A stretch of 64,000 nucleotides of DNA from CAVZBW01 sp963778465 (GCA_963778465.1 CAVZUK010000003.1:1302001-1366000); one strand, 5' to 3'; positions 17,558 through 26,509 are shown, counted from the stretch's first letter. Program-made: numbers and translations. The notes: generated by a model from the sequence alone, not told the origin.

Positions 17558-18472
17558 CTATTGCCGGTCGACGGAGGGTGCATCGCCATGGTCGTGGTGG
17601 TGCGCGTGCTCCACCGCCGGGTGGTGGTGGCGGTGCTCTGCCGCCAGGTGGGAATGGCCGGTGCCGAGCGCCTGCCCCACCCGGCCTTCGAGCCCGGGAA
17701 ACGGCCGGCGATAGGCACAGGCATCGCAGTTGGGGATGGTCCGCCCCGCCTCTGCCTCCTCGATCCGGTCGAGCACGAGCCGGGCGATCGTGGGGCCGGT
17801 GCCGAGGTATCCCCCGTCGACCACCTCGATACCGGTCGACTCGGTGAAGCGGACGTAGTCCTCCCGCATCCGGTCGATGAGGACGCCGGTGGCGATGAAC
17901 CAGGCGAAGGCGGCGATCCGGGAGGCGCCCAGCTGGGCGAGCTGCCGGAGCGCATCGGGCACCGTCGGCCAGGTGATGCCCGAGAATCCGGGCGCCACCA
18001 GGGGGGCGCCCGTCATGTCGGCGAGGAGCCGGCTCGCCCGGTACGCCTCGGCGTTGGCGTCAGGGTCGGACGAGCCCCGCGCCAGCACGGCCAACGGCAG
18101 TCCGAGGGCCCCGGCGTGCTCCAGGCGGCTTCGCCCGAGCGCCAGCAACTCGTGATCGGCGCCGAACGGTCTGCCGTAGACGATCCGGGTGTCGGGATGA
18201 CGCTGCCGCGCGCCGAGGACGACGGCCGGGACGTCGGACTTGGAGTGCCCCGCGGCGTGGAGCATGAGGGGCACCACGACAACCTGCCGAGCGCCCTGCG
18301 AGATCACCTCCTCCACGACCTCGCTCGCCGGCGGGTTGCTCAGCTCGAGGTAGCCGATCCGCACCGCGGTGGACGGCAGCGAACCGGCCACGGCCGTTGC
18401 CAATTGGGTCATCTCGGCGGTTCCGGCCTCGGAGCGCGAGCCGTGCGCCACCAGGACAACGGCATCAGCCAT
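17558..18472 (-). CDS. cbiX: Sirohydrochlorin cobaltochelatase CbiX, long form
   Basis: 304 residues with two tandem chelatase halves: LVAHGSR near the N-terminus supplies the first active-site histidine and HAAGHSKSDVP the second. It inserts cobalt into sirohydrochlorin, the entry to the cobalt-early (anaerobic-type) B12 route. The C-terminus has NCDACAY, a CxxC seen in long CbiX proteins where it binds an iron-sulfur cluster, followed by a His-rich tail (HRHHH, HAHHHDHGD) suited to cobalt storage. I use the ATG at 18472; it overlaps cobH by eight bases. Last gene of the riboswitch-controlled minus-strand operon. Confidence 0.9.
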   Translation of the reverse strand: MADAVVLVAHGSRSEAGTAEMTQLATAVAGSLPSTAVRIGYLELSNPPASEVVEEVISQGARQVVVVPLMLHAAGHSKSDVPAVVLGARQRHPDTRIVYGRPFGADHELLALGRSRLEHAGALGLPLAVLARGSSDPDANAEAYRASRLLADMTGAPLVAPGFSGITWPTVPDALRQLAQLGASRIAAFAWFIATGVLIDRMREDYVRFTESTGIEVVDGGYLGTGPTIARLVLDRIEEAEAGRTIPNCDACAYRRPFPGLEGRVGQALGTGHSHLAAEHRHHHPAVEHAHHHDHGDAPSVDRQ

Positions 18473-19154
18473 CCTGCTCTCCCTCTTCGAGTCCGTCCTG
18501 TTCGTGCCCGTCCTGTTCCTGCCCGTCATGTTCCTGCCCGTTCTGGCCCACGCGAGTCGTCGCCACGTGTCGCAGGAGGGCGTTCATCGCCGCCGCGGCC
18601 ACGGCCGAGCCGCCCTTCTCGCCGACGTTGCTCACCGCCGGCAGCCCACTCGCACGGAGGGCCTCCTTGGACTCGGCGGCCCCGACGAAGCCGACCGGCG
18701 TGCCGATCACCAACGCCGGACGCACCCTCCCGCCGGCTGCGAGTGCAACGAGCTCGCTCAATGCGCTGGGGGCGCAACCGACGACGAAGATGCCACCGTC
18801 GGGGTGCTCGTCCGCGGCGGCACGGACGGCAGCGGCGCTGCGGGTGGGAAGCGCCCCGGCGGGAGCCCGGTCGAGGTAGCAGCGCGCCCCGCCGCCGGCA
18901 ATGCCGGCCCGGACCATCTCGACGTCCGCAATGACCGGGGCGCCTCGCTCCAGCGCGACCAGGGCCGCTTCGAGGTCCGGCTCGGAGACCACCATGGACC
19001 GGGCGAAGTCGAGATCGGCGCTCGCGTGGATCACCCTCGCCACCACCGACCGCGTGAGCGGGGGAAGGTCGCTCAGGTCGACCCGACGGTCGAGGATCCG
19101 GTAGCTCTCCTTCTCGATGGGATGCACGGTCGCGGGCCGCCCTCCGTCGGTCAC
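18465..19154 (-). CDS. cobH: Precorrin-8X methylmutase CobH/CbiC
   Basis: 229 residues. ARVIHASADLDF carries the catalytic histidine, and VIGTPVGFVGAAESK is a strong family block. It moves the C11 methyl group to C12, forming (hydrogeno/cobyrinate) cobyrinic acid. The GTG at 19154 overlaps the ferredoxin stop. The protein ends in an unusual hydrophilic tail of five-residue repeats (DGQEQ, DGHEQ) encoded by three 15-base tandem units at 18496-18540. The tail lies beyond the normal end of the family and is likely dispensable. Confidence 0.93.
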   Translation of the reverse strand: MTDGGRPATVHPIEKESYRILDRRVDLSDLPPLTRSVVARVIHASADLDFARSMVVSEPDLEAALVALERGAPVIADVEMVRAGIAGGGARCYLDRAPAGALPTRSAAAVRAAADEHPDGGIFVVGCAPSALSELVALAAGGRVRPALVIGTPVGFVGAAESKEALRASGLPAVSNVGEKGGSAVAAAAMNALLRHVATTRVGQNGQEHDGQEQDGHEQDGLEEGEQDG

Positions 19155-19357
19155 CGCGAGGCCCCCGGCCGCACAGGCGAGGCGTGGGGCGGCGCGACGG
19201 TCGAGAGGGCGTCGACCGGGCAGACCTCCACGCACGCCAGGCAGTCGGTGCACGCCGCGGCGTCGACGACGGGCCGCCGCGGCGCCGGGAGCAGGGCTTG
19301 CTCGGGGCAGGTGGGCAGGCACGCGCCGCAGGCCGTGCAGCGGTCCCCGACGATCAC
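19151..19357 (-). CDS. Small 2[4Fe-4S] ferredoxin in the cobalamin operon
   Basis: 68 residues, almost entirely two four-cysteine motifs: CTACGACLPTCP and CTDCLACVEVCP, so a bacterial 2[4Fe-4S] ferredoxin. I place its start at the GTG at 19357, which overlaps the cobJ stop as GTGA; the next gene, cobH, overlaps its stop in the same way. Placed directly after CobJ/CbiH, it may supply electrons or a cluster for ring contraction or for a missing reductase step. Iron-sulfur domains attached to CbiH have been described in Bacillus megaterium; equating the two is inference. Confidence 0.85.
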   Translation of the reverse strand: MIVGDRCTACGACLPTCPEQALLPAPRRPVVDAAACTDCLACVEVCPVDALSTVAPPHASPVRPGASR

Positions 19358-21012
19358 GGGCACGAGCGGTAGCCCCTCGGGGTCACCATCCGGCCGGCCG
19401 CCGTCCGGGTGGTGCTCGATCCGACGATCACGCACGTGGTCATGCCGGCGGACGCCGGCTCGACGTCCCCGAGCGTCGTGTGGATCACCCGCTGGTCGGG
19501 CCGGTAGGCGTCGGCGACCAGGGCGATCGGGGTCTCGGGTTTCCGGTGTCGGCGGAGGATGTCGAGCGCCGCCCCCAGCTGCCAGTCCCGCTGCAGCGAG
19601 CGGGGGTTGTAGAAGGCGATCGCCATGTCGGACTCGGCGGCGGCCGTGATCCGCCGCTCGATCAGCTCCCATGGCGTCCGCAGGTCGGAGAGGCTGATCG
19701 CGGCGTGGTCGTGACCGAGCGGCGCCCCGACCAGCGACGCCGCGGCATGGGCGGCGGTCACGCCGGGGACGACGTCGACGTCGACGCCGGGGGCCACCTC
19801 AGGCGCAAGCTCGCAGACGATCGACGCCATGGCGTACACGCCGGCATCCCCGGAGCTGACCAGCGCGACCCGGCGCCCGGCGGCCGCCTGCGCCAGCGCC
19901 TGGGTGGCCCGCCCGGTCTCCTCGCCGATCGGCGACGAGATGCGCAGCTGGCCGGGCCACGAGAGGTCCTCCGCCTGCTCGAGGTACGGCCGGTACCCGA
20001 TGACGACCTCGGCGTGCCGGATCGCGATGTCCGCGGCGGGGGTTCGGTGGTCCGGGCCGCCCGGGCCGAGGCCCACCACCGAGAGTCGGCCCGGGGGGTG
20101 GGCGCGCCTCGCCAGCGCCACGGTGACGTTGCCCGATGCCCGCTTGGTCACGACGAGCCGGGCCCCCTCGCCGCCGGCAAGGAGGGCCGCCGCCTCGGCA
20201 ACGCTCGGGGTGCCCACCGCTCCCGCGACGACGGGGCTCGGATGGGGCACGGTCACCGCGGCCAGCTCGGCCGCGCCGTAGCTGCGGACGGGCAGGCCGA
20301 GGCCCCGCACGGCCGGGTGGTCGCTGCGACGGTCGATCGTGGCGACCTCGGCGACGCTGGCCCGGTCCAGCCCCGCGTCGGCCAGGACGGCACCGAGCCA
20401 CGAGCCGCTCGCTTCGGCCGTGGCGTCGGACGAGCAACCCACGCCGGCCACGAGGGAGGGGGGGTGGAGCACCACGACGCCGGGGGTCGCCGTCACGACT
20501 TCGTCGGTCACGAGGATCCGCTCGGGCCCGGGGCCCGGGGTGAGGCCCGGTGTCGGCCATCCGGGAAGTCGCACCTCGGTCCGAGGGAGTCGCCCGTCGA
20601 GCATGGCCCTGGTCACGCCCCCGATGTCGCCCGTCGCGGCGAAGCCCGGCAGCTGGTCGAGCGCCGGAGCGCCGACCGCGTCCGTGGCGGTCGTCACGAC
20701 GGCCTCGGCGCCGAGCAGCGCCGCGACCCGGCGCGCCAGCGCGTTGGCGCCACCGTCGTGCCCGCCGCAGAGCGCGACGGCCCACCGTCCCGCTTCGTCC
20801 ACGCACACCACGCCGGGATCGTGGGCCTTGTCCTCGAGGAGCGGGGCGATGATCCGGACGGTCGCACCGGTGGCGAGCATCACCACCCAGGCGTCGACCT
20901 CGCGCCACCCGTCGCGGATCGTCGCGCCCACCGATCCGTGCCGGTGCTCGAACGGGAGGCGCGCGGCGAGGGCCGCGCCCGCCTGCGTGGCCGAAACGCT
21001 CACCACCCTCAC
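19354..21012 (-). CDS. cobJ: Fused CbiG (cobalt-precorrin-5A hydrolase) and CobJ/CbiH (C17-methyltransferase)
   Basis: 552 residues in two parts. Residues 1 to about 315 are CbiG: LATGATVRIIAPLLEDKAHDP, ALCGGHDGGANALA and GVGCSSDA. Residues from about 320 are CobJ/CbiH: VVGLGPGGPDHRTPA, ALVSSGDAGVYAMA, VDVVPGVTAAHAAASL and IAFYNPRS. CobJ methylates C17 with ring contraction; CbiG opens the delta-lactone and releases the C20 fragment as acetaldehyde. The presence of CbiG marks the oxygen-independent route. It overlaps the cobL stop by four bases and the ferredoxin start by four. Confidence 0.93.
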   Translation of the reverse strand: MRVVSVSATQAGAALAARLPFEHRHGSVGATIRDGWREVDAWVVMLATGATVRIIAPLLEDKAHDPGVVCVDEAGRWAVALCGGHDGGANALARRVAALLGAEAVVTTATDAVGAPALDQLPGFAATGDIGGVTRAMLDGRLPRTEVRLPGWPTPGLTPGPGPERILVTDEVVTATPGVVVLHPPSLVAGVGCSSDATAEASGSWLGAVLADAGLDRASVAEVATIDRRSDHPAVRGLGLPVRSYGAAELAAVTVPHPSPVVAGAVGTPSVAEAAALLAGGEGARLVVTKRASGNVTVALARRAHPPGRLSVVGLGPGGPDHRTPAADIAIRHAEVVIGYRPYLEQAEDLSWPGQLRISSPIGEETGRATQALAQAAAGRRVALVSSGDAGVYAMASIVCELAPEVAPGVDVDVVPGVTAAHAAASLVGAPLGHDHAAISLSDLRTPWELIERRITAAAESDMAIAFYNPRSLQRDWQLGAALDILRRHRKPETPIALVADAYRPDQRVIHTTLGDVEPASAGMTTCVIVGSSTTRTAAGRMVTPRGYRSCP

Positions 21013-22307
21013 GGCTCACCTCCGCGCGCCGTTGGGCCCCAGACGACGAAGACGGGGTTCCGGGCGGCGAGCCGAAGGCCCCCGTCGGGGAGCCGCTCGC
21101 CTCGCGCCACACCCACCTGGACGAGGTTGCCGAGCGCAGCGGAGGCACGGGCGGCCCGCTCCAGGGCCGCGTAGGTGGCGACGACGCGCCCGAGGGGGCG
21201 CAGCCGGCGAAGCACCTCGTCGAGCACGTCGGTCCCCCCTCCGCCGATGAACACCCGGTCGGGATCGGGGAGGCCGCCCAGGGCGAGCGGTGCCGCCCCC
21301 TCGACCACACGCAGGCTCACCCCGTGGGCGACCCCGTTGCGCCGCACCCTCGCCGCGCTCTCGGTGTCGCGTTCGACCGCGTGGACCTGGAGGCCCGGTT
21401 GCAGGCGGGCCGCCTCGACGCCGACGCTGCCGCTGCCCGCCCCCACGTCCCAGAGCACCCCCCTGGCGGGCAGCTCCAGCTTGCCGAGGACGACCGCCCG
21501 CACCTCCGACTTGGTGATCATGCCGGAGGAGTGCTCGAAGGCCTCCTCGGGGAGGCCCCAGGCCAGGGTGCGCGAGCCGGCCACGTCGTCGTCGCGTCCC
21601 AGGACGACGACGGAGAGCGGGTCCCACGATCCGTCGGCGAGCCCGTGCAGGTCGGTCGCCACCACTCGCTCGTCGGGCAGGCCGAGTCGGGAGCATACGT
21701 GGACCCGCCGGTCGGTGACCCCGCGGGCCTCGAGGGCCCGGCCGAGGGCCTCGGGGGGGTTGGCCGGCGACACGAGCACGGCGGCCTTTCCGGCGCGCTC
21801 GAGTAGGTCGACCACCGCCTCGAGCGGCCGCCCGTGGGCGGAAAGGACCTGCGCGTCGTCCCAAGGAAGGCCCAGCCGGGCGAACGCGATCGCCACCGAG
21901 GACGGCGCCGGGTGGACCTCGAGGCGGTCGGCGCCGAATCGGGCCGCCAGCGGACGCACCACGCCAAAGAATCCCGGATCGCCGGAGGCGAGCACGCAGA
22001 CCGTCCCCTTTTCTCCTGCAATCTCGTCGAGCGCGGCCTCCACGTCCGCGCCCAGCACCAGCCAACGTCGGCCCTCATCGGCCGCTTCGAGATGCGGCCG
22101 GCCCCCGGCCACCGCCTCGAGGTGCCGGCGGTCCCCGGCCACCGCCTCGAGGTGACGCCGGCCGCCGACGACGAGGGAGGCACCCTCGAGGGCCTCGCGG
22201 GCCGGCGCGTCGCTCACGGGTCGGTCCCCCTCCATGCCGACGACGACGATGCGTTCCGGTGCTCCGCTGCCGGGGAGTCGGGGACCGGACGTGTGAGGCT
22301 CAGGCAC
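21009..22307 (-). CDS. cobL: Precorrin-6Y C5,15-methyltransferase, CobL (CbiE-CbiT fusion)
   Basis: 432 residues. The N-terminal CbiE-like methylase has LASGDPGFFGVVRPLAARF; the C-terminal CbiT part has GMITKSEVRAVVLGKL and the SAM site LWDVGAGSGSVGVEAARL. It methylates C5 and C15 and decarboxylates the C12 side chain. Between residues about 50 and 82 there is a threefold repeat based on RRHLEAVAG, encoded by 30-base units at 22081-22170, not part of the usual domain. It overlaps cbiD by eight bases. Confidence 0.93.
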   Translation of the reverse strand: MPEPHTSGPRLPGSGAPERIVVVGMEGDRPVSDAPAREALEGASLVVGGRRHLEAVAGDRRHLEAVAGGRPHLEAADEGRRWLVLGADVEAALDEIAGEKGTVCVLASGDPGFFGVVRPLAARFGADRLEVHPAPSSVAIAFARLGLPWDDAQVLSAHGRPLEAVVDLLERAGKAAVLVSPANPPEALGRALEARGVTDRRVHVCSRLGLPDERVVATDLHGLADGSWDPLSVVVLGRDDDVAGSRTLAWGLPEEAFEHSSGMITKSEVRAVVLGKLELPARGVLWDVGAGSGSVGVEAARLQPGLQVHAVERDTESAARVRRNGVAHGVSLRVVEGAAPLALGGLPDPDRVFIGGGGTDVLDEVLRRLRPLGRVVATYAALERAARASAALGNLVQVGVARGERLPDGGLRLAARNPVFVVWGPTARGGEP

Positions 22308-23412
22308 GGGCCATCACCCCGTCTCCCTCGAAGTCCACCATGACGACCTCGACCTCGAGCGCCCCACGGACATGGGCGACGCAGGCGGCCTTGGCCCGCC
22401 GGCAGAGCTCCTCCAGCGGTGCCAGGTACGACTCCGAGTCGCAGACCTCCGCGAAGTGCCGCGCCGTGCTCGTCGCACTGGCCGCCGCCACGACCGACTG
22501 GGGCGCGCCGGAGAGCCGGGCCACCTCCTCCAGGAGGGATCCGTCCACCTCGGAACGATGGAAGTGGGTCATCATCACGCCGGCCGCGAGCTTGGACGTT
22601 TTCCCGGCCATGCCGACCCAGAGGACTCGGTCCATTCCGGACGCTGCCGCCCTGCGTAGGGCGATGCCGGTGAAGTCCCCCACCTCGGCGAAGCACACGT
22701 CCGGAAGGTCCGGCCTCAGGCGCATGGCGGCCCGTTCCGACCGGTGACCGGTGGCGAGGACCATCGTGCGGTTGCCCTGCGCCGCCGCCACGTCCACCTG
22801 CTGGACCACCGAGGCCCGGTACGCCGCGGTGGAGAAGGGGCGGACGATGCCGGTCGTCCCGAGCAGCGAGATGCCGCCCACGATGCCGAGGCGGGCGTTG
22901 GTGGTCTCGGCGGCCATCTCCTCGCCCCGGGGCACGGAGAAGGTGACGACCAGCGGGGTCGCGGTGACCTCGGCCAGTGCGGCGAGGATGACGCGCCGCG
23001 GGACCGGGTTGATCGCGGGTGCGCCGATCGGTAGGCCGAGTCCGGGCAGGGTGATGACCCCCACCCCCGCTCCGGCGAGCAGCTCGGTCGTCGCCGTTGG
23101 GCTCTCCGAGACCTCTGCCGTGATCCTTGCCCCGTGGGTGCAGTCGGGATCGTCGCCCGCGTCCTTGAGGACGGCGCAACGGTTCGCCGCCTCCGGCTCG
23201 ACCGGGAAGGAGACCCGCCGGCCTCCCGGCAACGCGACCTCGACCTCGGCGGGTTGGGCCCCCGTGAGAAGCCCGTGCGCGGCCGCCTTGGCCGCGGCGG
23301 ACGCGCAGGTGCCGGTCGTCCAGCCGGTGCGCAGCCCCCGGCGCCGCCGGGCCACCTCCGCGCTCAGCGGAGGCTCCGACGTCCGTACCTCGCGTGGGGG
23401 TCGGCCGGTCAC
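22300..23412 (-). CDS. cbiD: Cobalt-precorrin-5B C1-methyltransferase CbiD
   Basis: 370 residues. LRTGWTTGTCASAAAKAA is the family hallmark, and ATGHRSERAA and VGMAGKTSKLAAG are further conserved blocks. CbiD methylates C1 in the oxygen-independent pathway and replaces the aerobic CobF step. The start overlaps the cobM stop by four bases and the stop overlaps cobL by eight, so the operon is translationally coupled. Confidence 0.94.
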   Translation of the reverse strand: MTGRPPREVRTSEPPLSAEVARRRRGLRTGWTTGTCASAAAKAAAHGLLTGAQPAEVEVALPGGRRVSFPVEPEAANRCAVLKDAGDDPDCTHGARITAEVSESPTATTELLAGAGVGVITLPGLGLPIGAPAINPVPRRVILAALAEVTATPLVVTFSVPRGEEMAAETTNARLGIVGGISLLGTTGIVRPFSTAAYRASVVQQVDVAAAQGNRTMVLATGHRSERAAMRLRPDLPDVCFAEVGDFTGIALRRAAASGMDRVLWVGMAGKTSKLAAGVMMTHFHRSEVDGSLLEEVARLSGAPQSVVAAASATSTARHFAEVCDSESYLAPLEELCRRAKAACVAHVRGALEVEVVMVDFEGDGVMARA

Positions 23413-24212
23413 GCCGGCCTCCCCGCGGTCGAGCCGGGGCTCGAGCGTCGACGGAACTTGTGCGCGAAGGCCGGGGAATAGAGGTGGCTACGCTCGCCGG
23501 CACCGGTCAGGGCGGGTCCGACAAGCACCAGTACCGTCGTCCGCGCCCCCGAGCTCTCGAGCGTCGCGGCGAGGCCGCCGACGGTTGTCGGAAGCACCCG
23601 CTCGTCGGGCCAGCTGGCCCGCACGACGACGGCCGCCGGCGTCGAGGCCTCGTACGCCGAGCCCGCAGCCAGCAGCTCCGCCTGCAGGTCGACGGGGCGG
23701 GCGGCCGAGAGGAAGACGGCCATGGTGGCACCGATGGCCGAGAACGCCGCCACCGACTCCCGGGGCGGCATGCTCGCCGAGGTCCGGCCCGCCAGCCGTG
23801 TGACGACCACGCTCTGGGCGATCGAGGGGATCGTCAGCTCTCTGCGCAGCGCGGCGGCGGAGGCTCCGAGGGAGCTCACGCCCGGGACGACCTCGAAGTC
23901 GCGCTGGTTGGCTACGCACCAGTCGATCTGCTCCTGGATCGCCCCGTAGATCGAGGGGTCCCCCGAGTGCAGGCGGACGATGGACGCGTCCGGTCGGTTC
24001 GCGTAGAGCTCGAGGACGTCCTCGAGCGTCATCGACTTGGAGTCGTGGAGCTCTGCCCCGGGCCGGGCGTGGACGAGTACCGCCTCGGGGACGAGCGACG
24101 ACGCCCAGATGACCACGTCGGCCGACGCCAGGCGGTCGCGTCCACGCAGCGTCAGGAGATCGGGCGCACCCGGTCCGGCTCCCACCATCGAGATCATCGG
24201 CCGCACCGTCAT
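23409..24212 (-). CDS. cobM: Precorrin-4 C11-methyltransferase CobM/CbiF
   Basis: 267 residues of the uroporphyrinogen/precorrin methylase family: MVGAGPGAPDLLTLRG at the N-terminus, LHSGDPSIYGAIQEQ, VVPGVSSLGASAAAL. The start is ATG 24212, 13 bases from the cobI stop. It adds the C11 methyl group. The C-terminal extension after LVGPAL is short and basic and has no family equivalent that I recognise. Confidence 0.93.
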   Translation of the reverse strand: MTVRPMISMVGAGPGAPDLLTLRGRDRLASADVVIWASSLVPEAVLVHARPGAELHDSKSMTLEDVLELYANRPDASIVRLHSGDPSIYGAIQEQIDWCVANQRDFEVVPGVSSLGASAAALRRELTIPSIAQSVVVTRLAGRTSASMPPRESVAAFSAIGATMAVFLSAARPVDLQAELLAAGSAYEASTPAAVVVRASWPDERVLPTTVGGLAATLESSGARTTVLVLVGPALTGAGERSHLYSPAFAHKFRRRSSPGSTAGRPA

Positions 24213-24225
24213 CGCCGCACCGGGG

Positions 24226-24942
24226 TCATCGACCGGGATGCCGCCTCGGCGGCACGACGACGCTCGCGAGGTAGGTGGCGGGTCCCCCTGCCGCCTCCGT
24301 GAGCGGCACGACGCGCTCCCCGGGCAGCCCGAGGAGCTCGCCAAAGACGGCACCCTCGAGACGGCCCGCGGCATCCAGGCGCTCGGCCAGTGCCGGCAGG
24401 TGCCGGCCGCCCTTGTAGACGACGATGGCGGCGTCGGGATCGGCCAACGGCACGTCGAGCACGTCCGCTCCTCCCGCCGCGCTCACGAGGTGGAGCCGCT
24501 CGCCCCCGTCGAGCACGACGGTGCCGGACCTTGCAGCCAGCTCCTGGAAGGCCATGATGCCCGGCACCGTCTCGATCGCGACGCCCGGACGCAGCTCGGC
24601 GACGCGCGCCGCGAGATGGTGGAAGGTGCTGTAGACGTTGGGGTCGCCCAGGGTGACGAAGGCCACGAGCTCGCCGCTCGCCAGGCACTCGTCGACCCGG
24701 CGGGCCGCCCCCCGGTGGGCCTCCTCCTGTGCCGCGTCGTCGCCGGCGATCGCGAACACGAGCCGTTCGACGCGCAGGTCGGGAAGCGCCCCTCGGGCGA
24801 TGGCCTCTGCCCGGCCCATCGCGTCCACGGCCATGGTCGGTGCGAGCACGCGGTCGGCGTCCTCGAGGACGGTGACCGCCTTTCGGGTCAGGAGCTCGGG
24901 ATCGCCCGGCCCGACTCCTACGCCTACAAGGGACGGGCGCAC
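24226..24942 (-). CDS. cobI: Precorrin-2 C20-methyltransferase CobI/CbiL
   Basis: 238 residues with GVGVGPGDPELLTRKA, FVTLGDPNVYSTFHHLA and ETVPGIMAFQELAA, the diagnostic CobI/CbiL motifs. It methylates C20 of (cobalt-)precorrin-2. The start codon is GTG 24942, preceded by a purine run GGGAGTTGAGAG. It is the first gene after the minus-strand cobalamin riboswitch and so heads the corrin-ring operon running down to cbiX. Confidence 0.93.
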   Translation of the reverse strand: MRPSLVGVGVGPGDPELLTRKAVTVLEDADRVLAPTMAVDAMGRAEAIARGALPDLRVERLVFAIAGDDAAQEEAHRGAARRVDECLASGELVAFVTLGDPNVYSTFHHLAARVAELRPGVAIETVPGIMAFQELAARSGTVVLDGGERLHLVSAAGGADVLDVPLADPDAAIVVYKGGRHLPALAERLDAAGRLEGAVFGELLGLPGERVVPLTEAAGGPATYLASVVVPPRRHPGR

Positions 24943-24969
24943 CTCTCAACTCCCGACGGATCGCCTCTG

Positions 24970-25122
24970 GTACCGCCGCGGCCGGACTCCTGGCTCCCCG
25001 GATCGGCGCTCCGCCCGACCGTGCCGGACACCAGGTCCGGTGGCCATGGGCTTCGCTCCCCGGTCACAGTGGCGGGCGCGCCGGACTCTCACCGGCTTGC
25101 CGTGCACCGCAGCCTGCGGACT
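24970..25122 (-). promoter_or_regulatory. Cobalamin riboswitch upstream of cobI
   Basis: Read on the minus strand, the stretch contains the conserved core GCCGGTGAGAGTCCGG, then CCCGCCACTGTGACCGG, and near the 3' end AGCCAGGAGTCCGGCC, the B12-box elements in the right order and spacing. It begins directly after the cobB stop (25123) and ends just before cobI (24942). It should turn off cobI-cobM-cbiD-cobL-cbiG/cobJ-fdx-cobH-cbiX when adenosylcobalamin is abundant. Confidence 0.93.
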
Positions 25123-26508
25123 CTACCGCACTGGGGACGACCTTCCCCGGGCGGCGCGGGCGGCGGCGGCGGCGAACCGGCTGGCCGGCGACGGGTCGGC
25201 CCCCAGGTGGAGGTGGAGGTAGGAGGCGAGGAGGGTGGTCCCGCCGTGACCGCCGGTCCCCGTGCCGAAGCGGGACCGGAGCTCGAGCGCGTCCCCGGGC
25301 GGATCGACGGTCGAGTAGTGGAACTCGTGGCCCCGCAGCTCGGTCCCGGCCGCGGCCACCGGCGTGTTCCGCCGGGTGATCGCGCTGCGGTACCCGAGGG
25401 TGAGCCGCTCAGTCATGGCGCCGTCGGCCGGGACGGCGCCGGCCAGGGAGATCCCGTCGAGCCGCCGAGCGAGCCAGAGCAGGCCGCCGCACTCCGCCCA
25501 GGTCGGCATCCCCGCCGCCACCCGGGCGTGCACGTCCCGGAGGAGGCCGGCGTTGTCGGCCAGGGCGGCAGCGTAGGTCTCGGGGAACCCCCCGGCGACG
25601 TAGAGGGCGTCAGCCCCCTCGGGAAGGGAGGGGGCAGTGAGCGGATCGAAGGCCAACAGGTCGGCGCCCGCCGACGCGAGTGCCTCCAGGTTGTCCCGGT
25701 AGACGAAGGTGAAGGCCGGACCGGCCGCCACGGCGAGCCGGGCCGGCGCACCCGGCTCGGCCATCGGGGGCTCGTCGACGCGGAGGGTGGGCGCACGCCG
25801 GGCGAGGTCCACCACCGCCTCGAGATCGAGCGACGCGGCAACCGTGGTCGCCAGGCGCTCGAGCGACCGGCGGACGGTGTCGGGCTGCTCCGCCACCGGC
25901 ACCAGACCGAGGTGACGGTCCCGCCAGGTGAGGGCGGGGTCCCGCGGGAGCGCGCCGAGCACCGGCACACCGACCGGCGCAAGGGCTTCCCGCAGCATCT
26001 CTGCATGTCCCTTGCTACCCACCCGGTTGAGCACCACCCCGGCCACCCGGACCCGGGGATCCCAGGTCGCGTAGCCGTGCACGAGCGCGGCCACCGAGCC
26101 GCTCATCGCCGAGGCGTCCACGACGAGCACCACCGGTGCTTGGAGCAGTCGAGCGATCGACGCCGTGCTGGCCTCCGGTGCGCCGTCGGCGGCGCCGTCG
26201 AAGAGGCCCATGACTCCCTCCACGACGAGCAGGTCGGCGCCGGCGGCAGCCCGTCCCGCGAGCGGGCCGATGGCCTCCTCTCCACAGATCCAGCTGTCGA
26301 GGTTCCGGCCGGGACGTCCGGTCGCCAGGGAGTGGTAGCCGGGATCGATGAAGTCCGGCCCGACCTTTGCCGCCGCCACCTCGAGGCCGCGGCCGCGCAG
26401 CGCTGCCATGAGGCCGGTCGCGACGGTGGTCTTGCCGACGCCGGAGGACACTCCGGCGATCACCAATCGGGGACCGAGCCCGCCGCGGCGGCGCTCCGGC
26501 CCCGGCAT
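25123..26508 (-). CDS. cobB: Cobyrinate a,c-diamide synthase CobB/CbiA
   Basis: 461 residues. The P-loop is GVSSGVGKTTVATGL near residue 19, followed by AAKVGPDFIDPGYH; VEGVMGLFDG lies in the ATPase core. The C-terminal glutaminase half has the nucleophile in WAECGGLLWLA and histidines in GHEFHYS. It amidates side chains a and c using glutamine and ATP. It starts one base after the cobO stop, so cobO-cobB are coupled; the cobI riboswitch starts right after its own stop. Confidence 0.94.
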   Translation of the reverse strand: MPGPERRRGGLGPRLVIAGVSSGVGKTTVATGLMAALRGRGLEVAAAKVGPDFIDPGYHSLATGRPGRNLDSWICGEEAIGPLAGRAAAGADLLVVEGVMGLFDGAADGAPEASTASIARLLQAPVVLVVDASAMSGSVAALVHGYATWDPRVRVAGVVLNRVGSKGHAEMLREALAPVGVPVLGALPRDPALTWRDRHLGLVPVAEQPDTVRRSLERLATTVAASLDLEAVVDLARRAPTLRVDEPPMAEPGAPARLAVAAGPAFTFVYRDNLEALASAGADLLAFDPLTAPSLPEGADALYVAGGFPETYAAALADNAGLLRDVHARVAAGMPTWAECGGLLWLARRLDGISLAGAVPADGAMTERLTLGYRSAITRRNTPVAAAGTELRGHEFHYSTVDPPGDALELRSRFGTGTGGHGGTTLLASYLHLHLGADPSPASRFAAAAARAARGRSSPVR

Positions 26509-26509
26509 C

